DNA of 64,000 nt, from positions 1,302,001-1,366,000 of the forward strand of contig NZ_CP019312.1 in assembly GCF_001969365.1 (NCBI RefSeq), read 5' to 3'. Below, in pieces: positions 34,641-43,334 of this stretch; the stretch's first letter is position 1, and every line of letters begins with the position of its first letter. The notes under the pieces are model-generated. The model made no database searches. It saw only the letters and a list, made by a program, of their open reading frames with translations, and was not told where the DNA came from. This stretch comes from Tateyamaria omphalii (GTDB lineage Bacteria; Pseudomonadota; Alphaproteobacteria; Rhodobacterales; Rhodobacteraceae). Position numbers and translations under genes: made by a program.

Positions 34641-35402
34641 ATGGCGCGACGCAAAAAGATTTACGAGGGCAAGGCCAAGATTCTCTACGAAGGTCCCGAG
34701 CCCGGCACGGTTGTTCAGTATTTCAAGGATGACGCCACCGCCTTCAACGCCCAGAAAAAGGACGTGATCGAGGGCAAGGGCGTGCTGAACAACCGTTTGA
34801 GCGAATTCTTCATGACGGGCCTCGGCCAGATCGGCGTGCCGACGCACTTTCTCAAGCGTCTGAACATGCGCGAGCAGCTGGTGCGGTCCTGTGAGATCGT
34901 GCCGCTTGAGATCATCGTGCGCAACTATGCGGCCGGCACCATGAGCGAGCGGTTGGGGATCGAGGAGGGCACGCAGCTGCCGCGTCCCATCGTTGAATAT
35001 TGCTACAAGGACGACAAGCTGGGCGATCCGCTGGTCACCGAAGAGCATATCGCCGCCTTTGGCTGGGCCAGCCAGCAGGATATGGACGACATCCTGTCCC
35101 TTGCGCTGCGGGTCAACGACTTTCTGTCCGGCGTCATGCTGGCGGTCGGGATCCGGCTCGTGGACTTCAAGATCGAGATCGGGCGGATCTATGAGGGCGA
35201 CTTCATGCGCCTGATCATCGCCGACGAGATCAGCCCGGACAGCTGCCGTTTGTGGGATATCGAGACCGGTCAGAAGCTGGACAAGGACGTGTTTCGCCGG
35301 GATCTGGGCAACCTGACGGATGCCTATACCGAAGTGGCCCGGCGCCTGGGTGTGATGCCCAAGAACGCCGCACCGATCACCAAGCCGACGCTCATCAACT
35401 GA
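34641..35402 (+). CDS. purC: SAICAR synthetase
   Basis: 253 residues. The N-terminus [18 protein letters not shown], the SAICAR signature [20 protein letters not shown] and [16 protein letters not shown] are all present. It joins CAIR and aspartate with ATP in purine synthesis. First gene of a purC-purS-purQ run. Confidence 0.97.
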   Translation: MARRKKIYEGKAKILYEGPEPGTVVQYFKDDATAFNAQKKDVIEGKGVLNNRLSEFFMTGLGQIGVPTHFLKRLNMREQLVRSCEIVPLEIIVRNYAAGTMSERLGIEEGTQLPRPIVEYCYKDDKLGDPLVTEEHIAAFGWASQQDMDDILSLALRVNDFLSGVMLAVGIRLVDFKIEIGRIYEGDFMRLIIADEISPDSCRLWDIETGQKLDKDVFRRDLGNLTDAYTEVARRLGVMPKNAAPITKPTLIN

Positions 35403-35443
35403 GCGTCGGAATTGCATATTTGAAGAACAATGAAGGGCAGGGC

Positions 35444-35674
35444 ATGAAAGCGACCGTGCATGTGATGCTGAAGACCGGAGTGCTGGATCCGCAGGGGGAG
35501 GCGGTGCGCCATGCGCTGGGGGCCCTGGGCTTTGACGGGGTCAACGGGGTGCGGCAGGGCAAGGTGATCGAACTGGACCTGGCCGACGGCACCAGCGAAG
35601 CGGATGTGACCGCAATGTGCGAGAAGCTTTTGGCCAATACCGTGATTGAAAGCTACCGGGTGGAGATGGGGTGA
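35444..35674 (+). CDS. purS: FGAM synthase subunit PurS
   Basis: 76 residues from the ATG at 35444 behind AGGGCAGGGC. KATVHVMLKTGVLDPQGEAV is the classic PurS start, with GKVIELDLA and ESYRVEMG following. It forms the FGAM synthase complex with PurQ and a small-type PurL; purL is not in the window. Confidence 0.95.
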   Translation: MKATVHVMLKTGVLDPQGEAVRHALGALGFDGVNGVRQGKVIELDLADGTSEADVTAMCEKLLANTVIESYRVEMG

Positions 35675-35707
35675 AGAGTTCACAGCTGTGAACGGTTAAC
35701 AGGGGAT

Positions 35708-35729
35708 TAAATTGTTGTAAAACAATTTA
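35708..35729. promoter_or_regulatory. AT-rich inverted repeat between purS and purQ
   Basis: TAAATTGTT (35708-35716) pairs with AACAATTTA (35721-35729) around GTAA, a perfect 9-bp arm pair in GC-rich surroundings. It sits 72 bp before purQ. It could be a repressor operator, a hairpin that sets the purS:purQ ratio, or a weak terminator. Confidence 0.4.
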
Positions 35730-35801
35730 TTACCACGTGAACCTCAACCAAAAGCCCCCGCGAGACCTTGCCAGAACCTTAACGCTCAAGGAGTGTGTGA
35801 C

Positions 35802-36470
35802 GTGAAAGCTGCCGTTGTTGTCTTCCCCGGATCGAATTGTGACCGGGACCTTGCCGTTGCCTTCCGGGCGGCGGGCGCGGATGTGGAGATGGTTTGGCAC
35901 AAGGACACGGACCTGCCGGAGGGCGTCGACATCGTCGGGGTTCCGGGTGGGTTTTCCTTTGGCGACTATCTGCGCTGTGGGGCCATCGCGGCGCATTCGC
36001 CCATCTGCAAGGCGGTGAAGGGCCATGCAGACAGGGGCGGCTATGTGCTTGGCGTGTGCAATGGGTTTCAGGTGCTGACCGAGACGGGCGTCCTGCCCGG
36101 CGCGCTTCTGCGCAATGCGGGGCTCAAATACATCTGCAAGACCGTTGGCCTGCGGGTCGAGACGTCGCAATCGGCGTTCACCGAGGGCTATAACGCGGGT
36201 GATGTGGTCGATATCCCGATTGCGCACCATGACGGCAACTATTTCGCGGATGACGCCACGCTCGCAGCACTTGAGGGTGAGGACCGCGTGGCATTCCGCT
36301 ACACCGACAACCCGAATGGATCGCAGCGCGACATTGCGGGTATCCTGTCCCCCAACCGCCGGGTTCTCGGGATGATGCCGCACCCCGAACGGGCAGCGGA
36401 TGCCGGCCATGGCGGCACGGACGGACAGGCGCTCTTCCGCGCAGTGGCGGGGCAGCTGACGTCGGCATGA
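35802..36470 (+). CDS. purQ: FGAM synthase glutaminase subunit PurQ
   Basis: 222 residues from the GTG at 35802, 8 nt after AAGGAG; an in-frame GTG three codons earlier overlaps the Shine-Dalgarno. [15 protein letters not shown] is the family N-terminus, [11 protein letters not shown] holds the nucleophile Cys and [10 protein letters not shown] the catalytic His region of class I amidotransferases. It supplies ammonia to PurL. Confidence 0.96.
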   Translation: MKAAVVVFPGSNCDRDLAVAFRAAGADVEMVWHKDTDLPEGVDIVGVPGGFSFGDYLRCGAIAAHSPICKAVKGHADRGGYVLGVCNGFQVLTETGVLPGALLRNAGLKYICKTVGLRVETSQSAFTEGYNAGDVVDIPIAHHDGNYFADDATLAALEGEDRVAFRYTDNPNGSQRDIAGILSPNRRVLGMMPHPERAADAGHGGTDGQALFRAVAGQLTSA

Positions 36471-36507
36471 CTTGAGCCAGTCCGACCGAGGCCGTAGGGT
36501 CGGCGTT

Positions 36508-38289
36508 ATGTCAGGTGCTGTGCGTAACAAGGAACCCCGGACGTCCACGACCAGTTGGCGTGTGCGCATCGCGCTTGTGGTTCTGACAATCGCTGCGGTC
36601 GTCACCGTTTTCTTTACCAACCGCCTGCTGACAGATCGGTTTACGGAAACAACGCGCAACCGGGCCGAACTGCGGCTTGCACTCTATTCCGGCAATCTGC
36701 TGAGCGAGCTGCGCCAGAACCAGATTGTGCCGCAGCTGCTTGCGCGGGATCCGACATTGATTGGCGCGCTGAACAGCCAAGACTATCAGCAATCCACGCA
36801 GCGCTTGATTTCCTTTGTCGAAGAGATTGGCGCCGCCAACCTGATCCTGCTGGACAGTGACGGGCGCGCGGTCGCTGCGACGGACCGCAACAGGCTTGGA
36901 TCGAACCACCGCACCGAACCCTATTTCATTGATGCGCTGCGGGCGAACAACACCATATTCACGGTCGCGGAGCGCGAGGCGGGTGGCTTTACCTTTACCT
37001 ATTCCCGCCGTGTGACGGCGGGCGGTGATGTGCTGGGTGTGATCGCGGTCGAGGTTGATCTGCAGAAATTCGAACGCGCCTGGGCCGGGATTTCGGCGGC
37101 GGTTCTGGTCACCGACAGTGCCGGGCAGATCATCCTTGCGACTGAACCGCGCTGGCGCGGGCGGACCGAGGAGGTGGCGCTGGCGCGCCAGACACCGCAA
37201 AGCGCCATTGAACGCGCCATTCGTGCCACGGCTGATTGGACCGCTTTGCCCCCCGACGCCTATTTGCAGGGCGAGGGTGTGATGCGGCTGGAGGCGCGGA
37301 TCCCGTTCCGCGGCTGGCGGATGACGTCCTTTACCACATACGAATCCGTACGCGAGCGCGTGAACGGGGTTTTGGCCCTTGAAATCATGGGATTCGCCAT
37401 TTTCCTGGCGCTTGCTTTTTATGCAATGAGCCGTCGGTCGGCCCTGCGCGTCGCCTTGTTTGCGCGCGAGTCGGCAGAGCTTCGCCATCTGAACATCCAG
37501 TTGCAGCGGGAAATCGCCGAGCGGAAACGGGTTCAGGAGGACCTGGCACAGGCCGAACAGACCCTTGAGCAATCGTCAAAGCTGGCCGCCCTCGGCGAGA
37601 TGTCGGCGGCGGTCAGTCACGAGTTGAACCAGCCGCTGGCGGCGATGAAAACCTATCTTGCCGGTGCGCGTCTGCTGCTGCGCCGCAACCGTCCCGACGA
37701 GGCGCTGGTCAGCTTTGGCCGCATCGACGATCTGATCGAACGGATGGGCGCGATCACGCGCCAGCTGAAGTCCTATGCCCGCAAGGGTCAGGACGCGCTA
37801 AGCCCTGTAAACATGGGCGATGCGCTGGCGTCCAGTCTGTCGATGATGGAGCCGCAATTGCGCCAGCGGCAGGTGCTGATCAACCGCGTTGTCCCGCCCG
37901 AGCCCATCGAGGTGCTGGGCGACCGGATGCGCATCGAGCAGGTGATGGTGAACCTCTTGCGCAATGCGATTGACGCCACCAAGTCGGAACGCGAGCCACA
38001 GGTCGATATCATCCTGTCCGCAGGGGAAACCGCCACGCTGACCGTGCGCGACAATGGTCCGGGGATCGAGGATTTGGACAGTTTGTTCGAGCCGTTCTAT
38101 ACAACCAAGCAGCCCGGCGACGGGGTTGGTCTGGGCCTTGCTATCTCGTCCGGCATTGTGAACGATTTGGGCGGACGGCTTGTTGCCCGCAACGGACAGA
38201 TGGGCGGCGCCGTATTCGAAATGCAGCTTCCGGTGCTTGGTGACGAGGACACGGAAGGTGACAACAACAAGATCAGCGCGGCCCAGTAG
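36508..38289 (+). CDS. DctB-like sensor histidine kinase
   Basis: 593 residues from the ATG at 36508 (an in-frame TTG lies 12 codons upstream). A first membrane helix (IALVVLTIAAVVTVFF), a ~250-residue periplasmic double-PAS-like domain (LILLDSDGRAVAATDRN), a second helix (GFAIFLALAFYAM), a coiled-coil linker, then the H-box LGEMSAAVSHELNQPLAAMK, N-box LLRNAIDA and G-boxes DNGPGIED and GVGLGLAIS. The layout and H-box fit DctB, which senses C4-dicarboxylates. It is 20 nt from its partner regulator. Confidence 0.82.
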   Translation: MSGAVRNKEPRTSTTSWRVRIALVVLTIAAVVTVFFTNRLLTDRFTETTRNRAELRLALYSGNLLSELRQNQIVPQLLARDPTLIGALNSQDYQQSTQRLISFVEEIGAANLILLDSDGRAVAATDRNRLGSNHRTEPYFIDALRANNTIFTVAEREAGGFTFTYSRRVTAGGDVLGVIAVEVDLQKFERAWAGISAAVLVTDSAGQIILATEPRWRGRTEEVALARQTPQSAIERAIRATADWTALPPDAYLQGEGVMRLEARIPFRGWRMTSFTTYESVRERVNGVLALEIMGFAIFLALAFYAMSRRSALRVALFARESAELRHLNIQLQREIAERKRVQEDLAQAEQTLEQSSKLAALGEMSAAVSHELNQPLAAMKTYLAGARLLLRRNRPDEALVSFGRIDDLIERMGAITRQLKSYARKGQDALSPVNMGDALASSLSMMEPQLRQRQVLINRVVPPEPIEVLGDRMRIEQVMVNLLRNAIDATKSEREPQVDIILSAGETATLTVRDNGPGIEDLDSLFEPFYTTKQPGDGVGLGLAISSGIVNDLGGRLVARNGQMGGAVFEMQLPVLGDEDTEGDNNKISAAQ

Positions 38290-38309
38290 AGACCCGCGAG
38301 GAGCATGAG

Positions 38310-39644
38310 ATGACCCAAGCCATGAAGATCGCCATCGTCGATGACGAACAGGACATGCGCCAATCCATCAGCCAGTGGCTGGCCCTGTCGGGCTACGACA
38401 CCGAGACATTTGCCAGCGCCGAGGACGCGCTGAAGGTGTTGGGGCCGGAATACCCCGGCATTGTGATTTCCGACATCAAGATGCCCGGCATGGACGGGAT
38501 GCAGTTTCTCAAGAAGCTGATGGGCAATGACAGCGCCTTGCCCGTCATCATGATCACGGGCCACGGGGATGTGCCCATGGCGGTTGAGGCCATGCGGGTG
38601 GGGGCGTTCGATTTTCTTGAAAAGCCCTTTAACCCCGACCGGATGAGTGAGTTGGCCAAGCGTGCCACCGGGGCCCGCCGCCTGACCATGGACAACCGTC
38701 TGCTCCGCCGCGAGTTGAGCGATGGTGGTCAGCTGATGAAGAAGCTGATTGGTCAGAGCCCGGTCATGGAGCGGCTGCGCGAGGATATTCTGGATCTGGG
38801 TCAGGCCGACGGTCATGTGTTGATTGATGGCGAGACCGGCACCGGCAAGACGCTGGTCGCCCATGCGTTGCATGCCGTGGGCAGCCGTGCGGGCAAGAAG
38901 TTCGTGCTTGTCAGCTGTTCGGCCTGGGAGGAAGAGGCGCTGGCCAAGCGTCTCTTTGGTCCGATGCTGCCTGAGGATTCTGCGTTGCCCGCGGTCGAGG
39001 AGGCCCGTGGTGGCACCCTGCTGCTGGAGGATATCGAGGCGTTGAGCGAGAGCCTGCAGGCCCGTCTGTTGTCCATCATCAACGAGCAAGGCACCCCCGC
39101 CGAGACCCGCATTGTCGGCATCTGCAACATGCAGGAGGCCGGTCGCACCTGCGAGGATGCGCTGCGCCCGGATCTGTATTACCGGCTTGCGGCCTTGAAG
39201 ATCACGGTCCCGCCGTTGCGTCAGCGGGGCGAGGATATCCTGACCCTGTTCACCCGTTTGAGCGATCAGTTTGCTGACGAATACGGGTGTGAGGCGCCCA
39301 AGGTGTCCGCCCAGGAAGCGGCGCAGTTGTTGCAGGCCCCGTGGCCGGGCAACGTGCGTCAGTTGATCAACATTGCCGAGCGCGCAGTGTTGCAGGCCCG
39401 TCGCGGCACGGGCTCGATCGCGTCGCTGTTGATGAACGACCACGAAGAGATGCAGCCGGTGATGACGACCGAGGGCAAGCCGTTGAAGGAATATGTGGAA
39501 GCCTTTGAGCGGATGTTGATCGACAACACGATGCGCCGTCACAAGGGGTCTATCGCCAGTGTGATGGAAGAGCTGTGCCTGCCGCGCCGGACGCTGAACG
39601 AGAAGATGGCCAAGTACGGCTTGCAGCGGTCGGATTACCTCTGA
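38310..39644 (+). CDS. DctD-like response regulator with AAA+ domain lacking GAFTGA
   Basis: 444 residues. The receiver has phosphorylatable Asp in VISDIKMPGMDG. The AAA+ domain has Walker A GETGTGKT, but the L1 loop that carries GAFTGA in sigma-54 activators is missing: RLFGPMLPEDSALPAVEEA runs straight on, and Walker B reads LLLEDIEAL instead of LFLDEI. The C-terminus (HKGSIASVMEELCLPRRTLN) is a Fis-type helix-turn-helix. It is probably a DctD derivative that no longer opens sigma-54 promoters and activates or represses with sigma-70, as NtrC of Rhodobacter capsulatus does. Confidence 0.82.
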   Translation: MTQAMKIAIVDDEQDMRQSISQWLALSGYDTETFASAEDALKVLGPEYPGIVISDIKMPGMDGMQFLKKLMGNDSALPVIMITGHGDVPMAVEAMRVGAFDFLEKPFNPDRMSELAKRATGARRLTMDNRLLRRELSDGGQLMKKLIGQSPVMERLREDILDLGQADGHVLIDGETGTGKTLVAHALHAVGSRAGKKFVLVSCSAWEEEALAKRLFGPMLPEDSALPAVEEARGGTLLLEDIEALSESLQARLLSIINEQGTPAETRIVGICNMQEAGRTCEDALRPDLYYRLAALKITVPPLRQRGEDILTLFTRLSDQFADEYGCEAPKVSAQEAAQLLQAPWPGNVRQLINIAERAVLQARRGTGSIASLLMNDHEEMQPVMTTEGKPLKEYVEAFERMLIDNTMRRHKGSIASVMEELCLPRRTLNEKMAKYGLQRSDYL

Positions 39645-39673
39645 TCCGGCTGTAACAGCCTGTTGGAACATGT

Positions 39674-39696
39674 GACCGCCGGTGCCCCCGGCGGTC
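39674..39696 (+). terminator. terminator hairpin after dctD-like gene
   Basis: GACCGCCGG (39674-39682) pairs with CCGGCGGTC (39688-39696) around TGCCC, followed by GTTTCATG. It lies 30 bp past the regulator stop and is a good intrinsic-terminator candidate for the two-component operon. Confidence 0.7.
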
Positions 39697-39755
39697 GTTT
39701 CATGTGGGGCGTTGGCGTGGCATGAGGGGGCCATAGTCACACAAGGAATTTCCCC

Positions 39756-40436
39756 ATGACGCCTCCACTCGCCTATCTTTTCGACATGGACGGTCTGCTG
39801 CTGGACAGCGAGCGGATCTATGGCGCGGTGGCGCGGGACATTCTGGTGCCGCAGGGCTTTGAGGTTGAGGCTGTGGACGCGTTTTTCCTGACCATGGTGG
39901 GGTGTTCGGGGGCCGAGAGTGTGCGGCGGCTGGAGATGTTTCTGGGCGCGGGCGCGGATGTCGACGGGTTCAATGGCGCCTGGCATGCCGAGGTTGCCAA
40001 GCGCGTGGGCGCCAATGTGCCCTTGCGGCCCACGGTGCGCGACAGCGTGGCGCGGCTTGCCGGGCAGGGCGCGCGGATGGCCGTGGTGACCTCGACCAGC
40101 GGAGAGGCCGCGCGGCGGCATCTGGGCGGTGCAGGCCTGCTGGATCATTTCGAGGCGGTTCTGGGCGGGGACGAGGTGTCGGCGCGCAAGCCGGATCCCG
40201 CCCCCTATGTTGAAGCGGCAGCGCTGCTGGGTCTTGCGCCAGACATGTGCGCGGCGTTCGAGGACAGTGATCGCGGGATCACATCTGCCGTTCACGCCGG
40301 TTGCCGCGCGGTGCAGGTGCCGGACATGCGGCCCGCCGACCTGCCGCTACCCGCGCTTGGGCAGCTGGTCGCGCCCGATCTGGCGACGGCGCTGGAGATG
40401 GTCGGCGCGTTTGCTCAGCGCAATGTGGCAGAATGA
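39756..40436 (+). CDS. HAD-superfamily hydrolase (beta-phosphoglucomutase/phosphatase type)
   Basis: 226 residues. The N-terminal motif FDMDGLLLDSE holds the nucleophile Asp; VVTSTSG is motif II, KPDPAPY motif III and FEDSDRGI motif IV. This is the GPH/beta-PGM-like subfamily with a helical cap at residues 20-90. The substrate is unknown. Confidence 0.85.
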   Translation: MTPPLAYLFDMDGLLLDSERIYGAVARDILVPQGFEVEAVDAFFLTMVGCSGAESVRRLEMFLGAGADVDGFNGAWHAEVAKRVGANVPLRPTVRDSVARLAGQGARMAVVTSTSGEAARRHLGGAGLLDHFEAVLGGDEVSARKPDPAPYVEAAALLGLAPDMCAAFEDSDRGITSAVHAGCRAVQVPDMRPADLPLPALGQLVAPDLATALEMVGAFAQRNVAE

Positions 40437-40507
40437 TCTTGCCTGTTGCCGCGCTTGTCGGCGAAGGCAAGTGGTGATTGGTGCACCTGCATGATCCAAG
40501 GTGTGCC

Positions 40508-41311
40508 ATGAAAATCATAAGTCTGAATGCCTGGGGCGGACAGGTCTGGGATGCGCTGGCTCTCTGGCTCAGCACGCTGGAGCCGGATGTGCTGTGCCTG
40601 CAGGAGGTCACACGCGCCCCTGTGCCGAGCCCGGAGTGGTTGCGTTATGTCGATCCCTTTCGGGACCTTGCGCAGCGGGCGGACCTCTTTGGCGATGTCT
40701 CAAACCTGCTGCCGGACCATCAGGCGGTCTTTGCACCGGCCACACGCGGCACGCTGGTGCACGCGGACGGCGTCGCCGTGCCATCGGAACACGGGCTGGG
40801 CATGTGGGTGCGGCGGGAACTGGCCCTCACCCAGATCGCGCAGGGTTTTGTGCATGGCACATTCCGCCCGGACGGGTGGGGACCGGAGCCGGTGCCGCGC
40901 ACGATGCAGGTCGCGCAGGTCACGGACCCCGCGACGGACGCCCATGTTTGCGTGGGGCATTTCCACGGGTTGCGCGACCCTGCGGGCAAAGGCGACACGC
41001 CCGCGCGGGATGCGCAGACCGAACGGGCAATCCAAGTCTTTCAGCGGGTCTGGGATGGGCACGCGCCGGCTGTTCTGGCGGGAGATTTCAACCTGTTGCC
41101 GGGCAGCGCAGCCTTCCCCCGCTTTCGGGAGGTGGGGTTGCACGATCTGATTGCCCATCACGGGATCACCGATACGCGGACGGTGCTGTATGAGAAAGAC
41201 CAGCGCTTTGCCGATTACATGCTGGTGAGCGCGGGACTGCTGGGTGCGGGATTTGACGTGCCAGCGGAGCCCGTGGTGTCGGACCATAGGGCACTGATCC
41301 TGACGACATGA
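40508..41311 (+). CDS. endonuclease/exonuclease/phosphatase family protein
   Basis: 267 residues from the ATG at 40508. MKIISLNAWGG, CLQEVT, VGHFHGL, LAGDFNLLPGS and a final SDHRAL are the metal-binding and catalytic motifs of the EEP fold (exonuclease III / sphingomyelinase-like). It has no signal peptide. The substrate cannot be told. Confidence 0.85.
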   Translation: MKIISLNAWGGQVWDALALWLSTLEPDVLCLQEVTRAPVPSPEWLRYVDPFRDLAQRADLFGDVSNLLPDHQAVFAPATRGTLVHADGVAVPSEHGLGMWVRRELALTQIAQGFVHGTFRPDGWGPEPVPRTMQVAQVTDPATDAHVCVGHFHGLRDPAGKGDTPARDAQTERAIQVFQRVWDGHAPAVLAGDFNLLPGSAAFPRFREVGLHDLIAHHGITDTRTVLYEKDQRFADYMLVSAGLLGAGFDVPAEPVVSDHRALILTT

Positions 41312-41422
41312 GATTTTGGTGCGTCGGAGCGCGGGTCGCTGTTCCCGGTGCGGGCGTGAGACAACCCTTGCCCGATGGCGCGGGCTGCGTTTACGCTTCG
41401 TGCTTTTCGAACGGATTTCAGA

Positions 41423-42919
41423 ATGCTTCGGTTTTATACGTTTTTGTGCCTATTCGCGCCCTTGATGTGGCTGAACCTGCTGGCGATTGCTTGGGACACC
41501 GACCTTGATCTGGATGCAGGGCGGATCACTCTAGTGATCTGGATTGGCGCTGTGGTCGTCCTGGCCGCGCCGCATGTGCTGGAAATGCTCTATCCCACTG
41601 AAATTGGTGAGCGGTATGCGCGCGGGGCGTGGACGCGCGTGTTGTCTCGGATCGGCGTTTTTTTGGCCGTTGTTTTGCTGTTTGCCGACCCTTTCGAATT
41701 GCAAAATTTGGCATCTTCATGGTTCAGCTCGAATGCCACGAACGAGGTAGTGGATGACCCGTTACCCACATTTGAGCCATCAATACGCCCGACTTTTTCG
41801 GGTGATACCAGTCTTCCAGTCGTGCCGGTCCTCGAGCCGATTGTGATTCTTGAAGACACATTCTGGTCAGTGACTTCAACGATCTTGTACATGTTTCTCG
41901 TCGTCGTTTTTGCCGCTGTATGCTGGCGCGCCTACCTGATTGTACAGACTTGGCGCACGGTCCCCGAGACGCAACCGTCGTCGGCATGGGACACGCTTGG
42001 ATTGACCGAAAACCGGCGTTTTGTGGCGGAGCGCTTGCATCGCCGCGCTCAGATGCACAAGACGCGCGGTGGTCTGCTGTTGATTTTGATTTTTTGCCTG
42101 ATCGGATTGGGGATCAACCTGTATTTTACCGCGGGTGATCTTGTGTCTTCGGATGTCAGTCGTGATCCTTTGGAGCAAACGCTGCAGCTGCAATCGCGCC
42201 TTTTGACCAGTGAGGCGGATCTGGCGGGCGAAATGGCGCGGATCGAAGAGCGGCGCGACAGGATCTATGGCGTTCTTGTTGCAATCGGTATCGAGAATGC
42301 GCAGCGTCCCGCAACGCCGTCCGAGCCTTTGGTGTTCGACCCTGGAGTATGTTCGTTCAGGGCCAGCGTGGCCAGCAGCACCGGGGCACAAGTCAACGAA
42401 CGCTTTCAATTGCGAATGAGCCAATGGGATGACTTGATGGGTGATACAGTTTTTTGCAATGAGGAAATAGATGTGTCTGCGCTGCTGCGCGAAGATGCAA
42501 ATCTGCGAGACGCACATGTTGAAAACGACATCCAGTTGCAGACCGTGCGGGACGCACAGAACGGCATTCGCGGGTATCTGACGGACAAGATGGATGTGCT
42601 GGTGTCGCCGCCCACGCCGCCCGAAGGGTTTCTAACGCAACAGTTGCTCGCCTCGGGCCTGACCCGGTTCGGCATTCTGTTCGTGATCATCTACCTTGTG
42701 CAGATTCTGGTGGGCATTTATCGCTATTCGATGCGGCAGGCCGAATTCTTTGAAAGCCGGGCTGCATCGCTGGTGCTTGCCACAGACACGGATGCCGATA
42801 TGGCGCGTTGGCGGGACGAATTCATTTCACCCCAGATTGATTTCGGCGCCCCACCGCGTAGCCCGATGCATTTCTTTGAACGGATTGCTGGTCGGCGGTC
42901 GCAAAAAGATGCGGAGTGA
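41423..42919 (+). CDS. hypothetical multi-span membrane protein
   Basis: About 498 residues from the ATG at 41423 (ATG at 41375 is also possible). Membrane helices are visible near the start (FYTFLCLFAPLMWLNLLAIA), then LVIWIGAVVVLAAP, IGVFLAVVLLF, YMFLVVVFAAVCW, GLLLILIFCLIGLGIN, and one near the C-terminus (FGILFVIIYLVQILVGIY). A charged helix (LAGEMARIEERRDRIYG) lies in the long loop between the last two. No known domain is recognised. Its GC content seems lower than the neighbours, hinting at a variable gene. Confidence 0.6.
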   Translation: MLRFYTFLCLFAPLMWLNLLAIAWDTDLDLDAGRITLVIWIGAVVVLAAPHVLEMLYPTEIGERYARGAWTRVLSRIGVFLAVVLLFADPFELQNLASSWFSSNATNEVVDDPLPTFEPSIRPTFSGDTSLPVVPVLEPIVILEDTFWSVTSTILYMFLVVVFAAVCWRAYLIVQTWRTVPETQPSSAWDTLGLTENRRFVAERLHRRAQMHKTRGGLLLILIFCLIGLGINLYFTAGDLVSSDVSRDPLEQTLQLQSRLLTSEADLAGEMARIEERRDRIYGVLVAIGIENAQRPATPSEPLVFDPGVCSFRASVASSTGAQVNERFQLRMSQWDDLMGDTVFCNEEIDVSALLREDANLRDAHVENDIQLQTVRDAQNGIRGYLTDKMDVLVSPPTPPEGFLTQQLLASGLTRFGILFVIIYLVQILVGIYRYSMRQAEFFESRAASLVLATDTDADMARWRDEFISPQIDFGAPPRSPMHFFERIAGRRSQKDAE

Positions 42920-43334
42920 CGCAGCAGACCCCGCGCGGTTGTGCCCGTCCATGCGATTGCCCATTGTCATTTGCCACCCCTTGCTCTTATCTAAGGGGAT
43001 GAAGCACCGGCGTATACCTGCGCCGCTTCATATGAGTTTCGCTGTTGATTGATCCGGGCAGGGACCCTGCCGCCTTCGACAGACCGATTGGGCCAGAAAT
43101 GGCCACGAGTTGCTGACGCGGACCAAGGTTTGGCGCAGCGTATGAACGGACACCGCGCACGCTGCGCGTGTGTCGGAGAAGAACCGCGATGACGCGCGTG
43201 AGGACATCACTGATCCCGGCAGACGGCCCACCCGGCCTGATCTGCAGCGCATTCACGATCGCCCAGACAAGACACGCCCCCAACGCCCTTGCGCCGCCTG
43301 GTGCCAGACAATTGCGGGCGCGCAATGGACTTTT
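42920..43334. promoter_or_regulatory. rne 5' leader with hairpin
   Basis: 415 bp without a gene ahead of rne. A possible promoter is TTGTCA (42964-42969), 17-bp spacer, TTATCT (42987-42992). Just after it a hairpin forms: ATGAAGC (42999-43005) with GCTTCAT (43025-43031), and inside it GGCG with CGCC. A long structured leader is the known site of RNase E autoregulation in E. coli; the same role here is inferred. An open frame from 43170 joins rne in frame but has no family features. Confidence 0.45.

Noticed and set aside
38097..40295. 732-codon open frame antisense to the dctD-like gene
   Set aside because: Antisense shadow in GC-rich DNA, no domains; both overlapped genes are clear on the plus strand.
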